Shown one piece after another: positions 8,119 to 13,101 of a stretch of 13,101 nucleotides of DNA. Position 1 is the stretch's first letter. Every line of letters begins with the position of its first letter. The position numbers and the translations under genes were made by a program. A model generated the notes under the pieces. That model was not told the DNA's origin, made no database searches, and saw only the letters and a list, made by a program, of their open reading frames with translations. Source of the stretch: Deltaproteobacteria bacterium (GTDB taxonomy: Bacteria; Desulfobacterota; DSM-4660; Desulfatiglandales; HGW-15); assembly GCA_019308985.1 (NCBI GenBank), contig JAFDHB010000159.1:1-13101 (forward strand). Direction: 5' to 3'.

Positions 8119-8151
8119 GGGCATCTCCGAGGAGATGCTCTTTTATTTTTT
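8119..8151 (+). terminator. Intrinsic terminator directly before rpsU
   Basis: GGGCATCTC (8119-8127), loop CGAG and GAGATGCTC (8132-8140) form a 9-bp stem with one G-U pair, followed by TTTTATTTTTT. This is a canonical rho-independent terminator. Only 24 bases separate it from the rpsU ATG, which leaves no room for a separate downstream promoter. That suggests conditional read-through (attenuation) or a promoter overlapping the hairpin. Confidence 0.75.
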
Positions 8152-8175
8152 ACCCCATTATGGAGAGCTGGTATT

Positions 8176-8364
8176 ATGAAAGTTATCGTCCAGGACAATC
8201 AGATTGAGAAGGCCATTAAGGACCTCAAGAAAAAACTGACAAAGGAAGGGTTTTTCTCTGAGATCAAAGAGCGCAGGTTCTATGACAAGCCAAGTGTCCA
8301 GAGAAAGAAAAAGCAGGCGAAGGCCGCCAAGAGGCGGCGAAAACGTATGAGGAAATTCTTCTAG
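8176..8364 (+). CDS. rpsU: 30S ribosomal protein S21
   Basis: A 62-aa basic protein matching bS21: MKVIVQDNQIEKAIKDLKKK at the N terminus, the central FFSEIKERRFYDKPSVQRKKK block, and an Arg/Lys-rich tail ending RRRKRMRKFF. S21 binds late to the 30S platform near the anti-Shine-Dalgarno region of 16S rRNA and helps initiation. Length is close to the usual family size for this group. The start at 8176 follows GGAGAG (8162-8167) with eight bases of spacing; an upstream in-frame ATG at 8113 would read through the terminator hairpin and is rejected. It stands alone rather than in an rpsU-dnaG-rpoD operon, with the terminator immediately upstream and palindromic sequence downstream. Confidence 0.95.
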   Translation: MKVIVQDNQIEKAIKDLKKKLTKEGFFSEIKERRFYDKPSVQRKKKQAKAAKRRRKRMRKFF

Positions 8365-8390
8365 ACCCCGGGTTACGTGGATAGCAACTC

Positions 8391-8460
8391 CGGACCATGT
8401 GGAATATTTGGGGTGGGCTTCTGGTCCGCAGCCCATGCCTGTCTGTCTTCGTGGCCACGA
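8391..8460. other. Inverted repeats downstream of rpsU
   Basis: The 8365-8707 gap contains competing inverted repeats: CGGACC (8391-8396) with GGTCCG (8423-8428), TGGGCT (8414-8419) with AGCCCA (8430-8435), and a perfect 12-bp palindrome TCGTGGCCACGA (8449-8460). No T-run follows. These could end or process the rpsU transcript or bind a regulator. From 8461 to about 8615 I see nothing supportable. Confidence 0.3.
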
Positions 8461-8619
8461 CACACGGGGTTGCCCGCCCATGACAAAGGCGACATCAGGG
8501 TGAAGCGGGCGTAGAAACGGCTACAGAGAGAAAATCTCCATCAAAAGGCCCTACCCATCGCCTCCTTCACACATCTTCTCCACGACTCCGCAAAAGGTCC
8601 CTTGCCGAGGGTTTTTCCC

Positions 8620-8648
8620 TTGACAAAGGGATGGTTAATAGGTAAATA
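8620..8648 (+). promoter_or_regulatory. Candidate promoter of the qrc operon
   Basis: A consensus TTGACA (8620-8625) is followed, after 17 bases, by TAAATA (8643-8648), about 60 bases before qrcA. The -35 is embedded in the inverted repeat TCCCTT-gaca-AAGGGA (8616-8631), which could be an operator. The qrcA Shine-Dalgarno GGAAGAGG is at 8693-8700. Prediction by eye only. Confidence 0.4.
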
Positions 8649-8707
8649 CGCAGTCACTTATTGCCCTTTCATCATGCAATATCAAACACTTTGGAAGAGG
8701 ACTCGAC

Positions 8708-9439
8708 ATGGAAAACCAAGGTTTTTCCTCCATCCGGGTGAAACTGTGCGAGGCAGTTACTGTCCTTCTTGAACGCTTGACGACCTATTATGCCGAACTC
8801 ATATCCCGTCCCTTTCAGAGCGGCCTGATCTATTTTCTCGCGGGTCTTGTCCCTGCCTTGATAGTAGGCTGGATCCTTTTCCCAATGGCTCTCTATTCTG
8901 AAGAGCAACAACCCATCAATTTCAGTCATTCAATTCATACGGATCCCGATATAATGGAGGCCCTTGAGGGCACGGGCGAGCAAGAAAGATGCCTGTATTG
9001 CCACGGGTTCCGGGAAGACGGCACCTTCGTGGGAATACCAAGGCTCGCGAAATGCATGGAATGCCATGATGACCCGGAGTTACCATGGGGAGAAACCCCG
9101 GAGGAAGAGAAGTTCCTAAGACAATATGTAGCAAAGAACAAGGAGGTCCCCTGGCTGGCCTATTTCAAACAGCCTGACAATGTGTATTTTTCCCATATCG
9201 CCATGGTGAAAATGGGGGAAGAGAAATGCGAGACCTGCCACGGCGACCACGGCCAGCGGGATGAACTGCCACCCTTCAAAAGAAATCGCCTTTCGGGATA
9301 CAGTATCAACATCTGGGGAACGAATATCGCTGGTTTCAAGAGGAATACCTGGGACAGCATGAAAATGGACGATTGTGCCGATTGTCATACTGAGAAAGGA
9401 AAAGAGGAAAACAACGCCTGCTTTGTGTGCCATAAGTGA
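8708..9439 (+). CDS. qrcA: Menaquinone reductase multihaem cytochrome c subunit QrcA
   Basis: A 243-aa membrane-anchored c-type cytochrome. One transmembrane segment lies at about residues 38-62 (GLIYFLAGLVPALIVGWILF); it acts as an uncleaved anchor placing the rest in the periplasm. Five CxxCH haem-attachment motifs are visible: CLYCH (95-99), CMECH (116-120), CETCH (174-178), CADCH (223-227) and CFVCH (238-242). Candidate distal ligands include H74, H77 and H163 (FSHSIH, FSHIAM). In the Qrc complex of sulfate reducers QrcA accepts electrons from periplasmic tetrahaem cytochrome c3, which is reduced by hydrogenases and formate dehydrogenases, and passes them to QrcB/QrcC. The family is usually described as hexahaem; I can find only five standard motifs and no CxnCH variant. 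It is the first gene of the qrc operon, 13 bases before qrcB. The subunit call rests on the complete A-B-C gene order. Confidence 0.85.
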   Translation: MENQGFSSIRVKLCEAVTVLLERLTTYYAELISRPFQSGLIYFLAGLVPALIVGWILFPMALYSEEQQPINFSHSIHTDPDIMEALEGTGEQERCLYCHGFREDGTFVGIPRLAKCMECHDDPELPWGETPEEEKFLRQYVAKNKEVPWLAYFKQPDNVYFSHIAMVKMGEEKCETCHGDHGQRDELPPFKRNRLSGYSINIWGTNIAGFKRNTWDSMKMDDCADCHTEKGKEENNACFVCHK

Positions 9440-9452
9440 GAGGGTGTGAGAC

Positions 9453-11942
9453 ATGGAACCTGAAAAAAGAGGCCTTGCAAGATCCATAGCATTCAACCGC
9501 AGAAACTTCATCAAACTTCTCGTGGGGGGAGCCGCCGGCATCCACCTCTCGCCCCTTCCCTGGAAGCTCACCGATGATATTGCCATATGGACCCAGAACT
9601 GGCCCTGGGTGCCTGAGCCACCTGCAGGCGCCTATTCTCACGTTACCACTATTTGCCAGTTGTGCCCTGGGGGCTGCGGTCTCCTTGTGCGCAAGGTGGA
9701 CAGTCGGGCCGTAAAGATAGAAGGGCGCACCGATTACCCTGTCAATCCGGGTGGCGTTTGCCCCCTGGGCGCCGGAAGCCTACAACTCCTTTACAACGAA
9801 AACATTCGCTTCACCTCCCCCATGAAACGAGTTGGGCCCAGGGGATCAGGGAAATATGTCCCAATTTCATGGGATGAGGCCCTCGGGGAATTGGGCGACA
9901 GACTTCTCTCCCTTAGATCCGACCGAAAGCCGGAGGCCCTTGTGGCCCTTGACGGCAACCGTCCCGGGTCTTCCTTGTCCCTCCTGGTAGAGAGATTCCT
10001 CAGGGCCTTTGGAAGCCCTAATTACTTGAGAATGCCTACAATGGAAGAGACCTTCCAGTTGGCCAATCGACTCATGATGGGATATGGAGGCCCCGTCTCC
10101 TATGACCTGGAAAACGCGAATTTCATCTTGAGCTTCGGCTGCGGACTCATTGAAGGATGGGGGGCTCCCGGAAGGATGCTCAACCTTTGGGGATTGTGGC
10201 ATAGCCCGCCCCTGAAAGGAAAGGTGAAGATCGTCCAGATCGAGTCCCGGGCCTCCAAGACGGCTTCCAAGGCCGACCGATGGCTCGCCCCAAGACCGGG
10301 GACAGAGGCCGCCCTGGCCCTGGCAATCGCCCATGTGATGGTAAGGGAAGGCCTTTACCACAGATCCTTTGTGGAAAAGCATACTTTTGGTTTCCACGAC
10401 TGGGTTGACGCCGAGGGCAAAGCCCACGTGGGCTTCCGAACAATCCTGGAACAGAAATATTCTCCCGGCATAGTGGCGGAGATTACGGGGCTGAGAGCGA
10501 GAGACATCGTCTCCCTGGCAAAGGACTTTGCCCGTTCCAAGAGAGCTATCGCCCTGGCAGGAAAGGGCAAAGGAGGTCTCAACGGAAGCCTTTATGAATT
10601 CATGGCCGTTCAGTGCCTCAACGCACTCAAGGGTAATATCAACCAACCCGGGGGAGTACTCATCCATGACACCAGGCCCTTTTTTGCCTTGCCTGATTTT
10701 GAACCGGACCATATCGCCAAGGAGGGGCTGGAGAAGGAGCCTGTTGACAGGGCAGGGACAAGAGACTTTCCCTTTGGGGAATCCCTGATCCACAATTTGG
10801 CCCAGGCCGTAATTGAGAGTGACTCCCCACCGGTGGAGACCTTGCTCCTATTCTCTGCCAACCCGATCCACGACACACCCGGGTGCAAGACCCTGCTGAG
10901 TGCCATGAAAAGAATCCCCTATATTGTCAGCTTCTCACCCTTTAGAGACGAAAGCTCATACATGGCTGACCTTGTTGTCCCTGATCACACCTTCCTTGAA
11001 AAGACAAACGACGTGTTCTGGCCTTCGGGCCTCCAATACCCCTTGTATGGACTCGCAAGGCCCGCGGTAGGCCCCCTGTATGACACCAGGAACACCGGAG
11101 ATGTGATCCTTGCTCTAGCCGGAATGATGGGGGAAGCCGTGGCAAGACCTTTCCCTTGGAAAAACTTCGAGGAATTCTTGAAGGAACGGGCCAGAAACAT
11201 CTTCGAACAGGGGGGCGGCGGCCTTACCCGCTATGATAGCAACAGGCCTCCATGGAAGACCACGGGAGTCGGTCATTATCCGAAGAAGCGGCACGAAAGC
11301 TTCGAGGAATTCTGGAAGGATATAGGAGCAGGCGGGTTCTGGTATCGGCCCCGACATGGATTCGGTGACTGGGAACGCATCTTTGACACCCCCAGCGGCA
11401 AGTTCGAGTTTTACGGCTTGAGGATAGAAAGGGCCGTGGCAGAATATCCCGGCAAATCGCTCCTGGCGAACCTGAATGTGACCGTGGAGGGTGATGAGGC
11501 CTTTATGCCCCACTATGAACCGCTTCCTTCTCTGTCGGATGAAGGCTATCCCCTGTTGCTGTTACCCTATGAGATCATAAACCTCTCGAGTGGCTGGGTA
11601 CCTAACCCTCCCTATCTTAACAAGACTCTGTTCGATGACGAGTTGAGAAAGGAGGACTCCTTTGCCGAGATAAATCCCCGCACCGCTGACCACTATGGCC
11701 TGAAGCAGGGCGATAGAATCATCATTGAATCCCCTGACGGGAAGTTGAGGGCCAGGGTAAATCTCTTTGAAGGGGCTATGCCTGGTGTCGTCTATCTCCC
11801 GCTGGGCTTTGGGCACTGGGCATATGATGCCTTCATCAGGGACAAGGGCGTCAATCCCCTGGAGATAGTTTCTTGCCTGAAGGACCCCCTCAGCGGCCAG
11901 ACGACCTGGTGGAATACCAAGGTCAGGATTAGAAGGGCCTGA
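9453..11942 (+). CDS. qrcB: Menaquinone reductase molybdopterin-oxidoreductase-like subunit QrcB
   Basis: An 829-aa member of the DMSO-reductase/complex iron-sulfur molybdoenzyme family. It opens with a twin-arginine signal (NRRNFIK, R16-R17, then a short hydrophobic stretch), so it is exported folded to the periplasm. A [4Fe-4S] site is intact: C68, C71, C75 and C103 (CQLCPGGC, then GGVCPLG). The catalytic fold follows from about residue 120, and a molybdopterin-dinucleotide-type beta-barrel domain covers about 697-829. At the position where formate dehydrogenases or polysulfide reductases supply a Sec, Cys or Ser ligand to molybdenum, the sequence reads MPTMEETFQL (194-203), with none of these residues. 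Purified Qrc is known to lack molybdenum, so QrcB is thought to serve as an electron-transfer scaffold, and this copy fits. The ATG 9453 has GAGAGGGTG upstream. A catalytic CISM paralogue is less likely given the cytochrome partner. Confidence 0.88.
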   Translation: MEPEKRGLARSIAFNRRNFIKLLVGGAAGIHLSPLPWKLTDDIAIWTQNWPWVPEPPAGAYSHVTTICQLCPGGCGLLVRKVDSRAVKIEGRTDYPVNPGGVCPLGAGSLQLLYNENIRFTSPMKRVGPRGSGKYVPISWDEALGELGDRLLSLRSDRKPEALVALDGNRPGSSLSLLVERFLRAFGSPNYLRMPTMEETFQLANRLMMGYGGPVSYDLENANFILSFGCGLIEGWGAPGRMLNLWGLWHSPPLKGKVKIVQIESRASKTASKADRWLAPRPGTEAALALAIAHVMVREGLYHRSFVEKHTFGFHDWVDAEGKAHVGFRTILEQKYSPGIVAEITGLRARDIVSLAKDFARSKRAIALAGKGKGGLNGSLYEFMAVQCLNALKGNINQPGGVLIHDTRPFFALPDFEPDHIAKEGLEKEPVDRAGTRDFPFGESLIHNLAQAVIESDSPPVETLLLFSANPIHDTPGCKTLLSAMKRIPYIVSFSPFRDESSYMADLVVPDHTFLEKTNDVFWPSGLQYPLYGLARPAVGPLYDTRNTGDVILALAGMMGEAVARPFPWKNFEEFLKERARNIFEQGGGGLTRYDSNRPPWKTTGVGHYPKKRHESFEEFWKDIGAGGFWYRPRHGFGDWERIFDTPSGKFEFYGLRIERAVAEYPGKSLLANLNVTVEGDEAFMPHYEPLPSLSDEGYPLLLLPYEIINLSSGWVPNPPYLNKTLFDDELRKEDSFAEINPRTADHYGLKQGDRIIIESPDGKLRARVNLFEGAMPGVVYLPLGFGHWAYDAFIRDKGVNPLEIVSCLKDPLSGQTTWWNTKVRIRRA

Positions 11943-11996
11943 CCTTATGAGAAAGGTTGGTGCGCAGAGTCGGGGTAGTTTTGGGAGAGAGAAAAC

Positions 11997-12014
11997 CTGT
12001 GAGGCGTATCACAG
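11997..12014. promoter_or_regulatory. CRP/FNR-type palindrome before qrcC
   Basis: CTGTGA-GGCGTA-TCACAG is a perfect dyad containing TGTGA-N6-TCACA, the classical CRP-family half-site spacing. HcpR, a CRP/FNR-family regulator of sulfate reducers, has a similar reported motif. It ends 9 bases before the qrcC ATG and runs straight into the Shine-Dalgarno AGAGG (12013-12017). As RNA it would form a hairpin at the ribosome-binding site. Which of the two, if either, is functional cannot be told. Confidence 0.35.
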
Positions 12015-12023
12015 AGGAAGATA

Positions 12024-12821
12024 ATGAAAGAGGAAAAAGGAAAATACAAATACGGAATGGTTATTGATTTGGATAAGTGCACTGGTTGCGGTACGTGCGT
12101 GGTCGCCTGCGCCTCTGAAAACAACGTAACCGTCAGGGCGGACGAGTCGGACAAGGAGCGGAGTATCTCCTGGATGCAGGTTTTCAAGTTTACGAACGGC
12201 AAACCCTTCCCCTATACAGAGGTCTGCTACCTGCCCAGGCCCTGCATGCACTGCCATCATAATACGCCTTGCGTCTCTGTTTGCCCGGTAACGGCTACCA
12301 AGATAGACTACCATACGGGCATAGTGAGCCAGATCTACCCGCGGTGCATAGGGTGCAGGTATTGCCAGGCGGCCTGTCCTTACCAGGCCCGGTACTTCAA
12401 CTGGTATGATGGGTTTTCCCTTGCCAAGCCCTTTTCAAAGGGCATGGAAAGGGCCCTTTCCCCGGAGGTCTCTGTCAGGATGAGGGGGGTGGTGGAAAAA
12501 TGCTCTTTTTGCCACCACCGTCTCATGAGGGCCAAGAACCAGGCCTATACTCAGGGAAGAAGGGAGATAGAGGAGCATGAATATATAACCGCCTGCGCGG
12601 AGGCATGTCCTGCCCAGGCCATTACCTTTGGAGACCTCAACAATCCCGGACACAGGGTGTCCAGGCTCATAAAGGATCCCAATGCCTTTAGGCTATTGGA
12701 GCGTCTGGGCACTCAACCCAAGGTCTATTACCTTTCAACCAGGGCCTGGGTCAGAAAGATGGCAGACAATTTCTTGCCGGGAGAATTTGAGGAACTGACA
12801 AGAGCAGCACGTCATGTATAG
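12024..12821 (+). CDS. qrcC: Menaquinone reductase iron-sulfur subunit QrcC
   Basis: A 265-aa ferredoxin-type protein of the DmsB/PsrB/NrfC family, without its own signal peptide; it probably travels with QrcB on the Tat route. All sixteen cysteines for four cubane clusters are present: C19, C22, C25, C29 (CTGCGTCVVAC); C74, C77, C83, C87 (CMHCHHNTPCVSVCP); C108, C111, C114, C118 (CIGCRYCQAACP); and C160, C163, C191, C195 (CSFC and CAEACP). These form an electron wire from QrcB toward the quinone-reducing NrfD-type subunit QrcD in the membrane. The start has AGAGG six bases upstream. The 81-base gap to qrcB carries a CRP-type palindrome. The next gene should be qrcD, but none is visible before the window ends. 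A generic NrfC-type subunit is the alternative name; context favours QrcC. Confidence 0.88.
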   Translation: MKEEKGKYKYGMVIDLDKCTGCGTCVVACASENNVTVRADESDKERSISWMQVFKFTNGKPFPYTEVCYLPRPCMHCHHNTPCVSVCPVTATKIDYHTGIVSQIYPRCIGCRYCQAACPYQARYFNWYDGFSLAKPFSKGMERALSPEVSVRMRGVVEKCSFCHHRLMRAKNQAYTQGRREIEEHEYITACAEACPAQAITFGDLNNPGHRVSRLIKDPNAFRLLERLGTQPKVYYLSTRAWVRKMADNFLPGEFEELTRAARHV

Positions 12822-12930
12822 ACTGGGTATCGCCCACAGCTTGATCAAGGATACTGCGGGAAGGGAGAGGGTCATCCATTTCCTTCCCTTTAGAGACAAC
12901 TTGTTTCATAGGATGATGATGGACCAATGA
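12814..12930 (+). CDS. Possible 38-aa reading frame overlapping the qrcC end, unrecognised
   Basis: ATG 12814 overlaps the last codons of qrcC and reads 38 residues to TGA 12928-12930 (MYRLGIAHSLIKD, later VIHFLPFRDNLFHRMMMDQ). Its stop overlaps a further ATG at 12927 in an ATGA junction. Such tight overlaps suggest translational coupling, but there is no good ribosome-binding site of its own and no family I recognise. It may be a decayed gene remnant or chance. Confidence 0.2.
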   Translation: MYRLGIAHSLIKDTAGRERVIHFLPFRDNLFHRMMMDQ

Positions 12931-12960
12931 ACATGATAATTCCCGCGATTATTCAAGGAG

Positions 12961-13101
12961 GACGAGTTCGTAAAAAGTCAAAACTGAGATGGCAAAGTAA
13001 AAAGCTTCAAGTTCAAGGCGCGCGAATCTCGTGTGATGAGGCGTACTTAGCGTACGCCGCAATCATTTACCCCGTTAAATAATTCTGAATTCAGAACTAT
13101 T
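12961..13101. repeat. MITE-like palindromic repeat, second copy, cut by window end
   Basis: These 141 bases match 7626-7766 at 138 positions without gaps; the differences are at 12971 (C to T), 12984 (T to C) and 12987 (G to A). It includes the left terminal inverted repeat, the GGCGTAC/GTACGCC hairpin, CCCCGTTAAAT and the central palindrome TTCTGAATTCAGAA, then runs off the window. It has the same orientation as the first copy and lies 140 bases after qrcC. Confidence 0.85.

Larger units (their letters stand above)
7880..8151 (+). ncRNA. Structured leader RNA or small RNA upstream of rpsU
   Basis: Several pairings can be traced by eye. GGGGT (7919-7923) pairs with ACCCC (about 7990-7994), ATCAAA pairs with TTTGAT, and CTGATT-aagg-AATCAG (7943-7958) forms a small hairpin. 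A long helix joins 8019-8037 (CCATGCCTTCAGAAATAGA) to 8098-8116 (TCTATTGTTGAAGGCTTGG) with only two mismatches and one G-U. That helix abuts the terminator hairpin at 8119-8140. A tandem TACCTTG TACCTTG sits at 8041-8054 inside it. I do not recognise a known riboswitch, 6S RNA, SRP RNA, tmRNA or RNase P signature. It could be an independent small RNA, or the attenuator-type leader of rpsU. Ends are inferred from the promoter and terminator predictions. Confidence 0.4.

Noticed and set aside
8119..8140. Resemblance of the GGGCATCTCC...GAGATGC hairpin to the 3' end of 6S RNA
   Set aside because: The similarity is limited to a few bases. The hairpin is a self-contained terminator, and the surrounding RNA is not the single long rod with a central bubble expected of 6S RNA.
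9867..10793. A 308-codon minus-strand open frame
   Set aside because: Antisense to qrcB, which has unmistakable family motifs; no domain is visible in the antisense product.
12927..13082. A 51-codon frame that could be taken as the start of qrcD
   Set aside because: Most of it is encoded by the dispersed repeat, it has no membrane segments and it ends inside the repeat, so it is not a QrcD start.

Overview
The window looks like chromosome from a mesophilic, sulfate-reducing deltaproteobacterium (Desulfobacterota). The main reason is a qrcABC cluster, the periplasmic-facing menaquinone reductase typical of that group. A type IV pilus PilX/PilY1 pair, a moderately high GC content and a short mobile-element-like repeat fit the same picture, but the exact order or family cannot be read from the sequence. 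All convincing genes lie on the + strand.

Layout. (1) 1-5849: the 3' end of a PilX-like minor pilus protein and a very large PilY1-type pilus tip protein of 1826 aa. This protein carries an inserted PA14-like domain and many Asp-rich calcium-type loops. (2) 5850-6036: a short AT-rich spacer of degenerate TTGGAATTTG units. (3) 6037-7446: an RlmD/RumA-type iron-sulfur rRNA uracil-C5 methyltransferase. (4) 7447-8175: a 730-base stretch with no established gene. It holds a hairpin, a complete copy of a ~200-bp palindromic repeat with terminal inverted repeats, then a candidate promoter, a near-perfect Shine-Dalgarno with a 48-codon reading frame, a 19-nt by 19-nt helix and an intrinsic terminator ending 24 bases before rpsU. 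(5) 8176-8364: rpsU (ribosomal protein S21). (6) 8365-8707: an intergenic region with palindromes and a candidate promoter. (7) 8708-12821: qrcA, qrcB and qrcC. (8) 12822-13101: no recognisable qrcD; instead a 38-codon overlapping frame and a second copy of the repeat, cut by the window end.

How the genes work together. PilX and PilY1 would act at the pilus tip in assembly, adhesion and surface sensing. QrcA (multihaem cytochrome c), QrcB (molybdopterin-oxidoreductase-like subunit without a visible Mo ligand) and QrcC (four-cluster ferredoxin subunit) would take electrons from periplasmic cytochrome c3 and pass them to menaquinone through the membrane subunit QrcD, which is not in the window. 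rlmD and rpsU are translation housekeeping genes.

The most interesting unexplained parts are the structured, terminator-bearing segment in front of rpsU, the repeat that recurs exactly where qrcD would be expected, and a TGTGA-N6-TCACA palindrome just before qrcC. I found no CRISPR array, tRNA, rRNA or complete insertion sequence.
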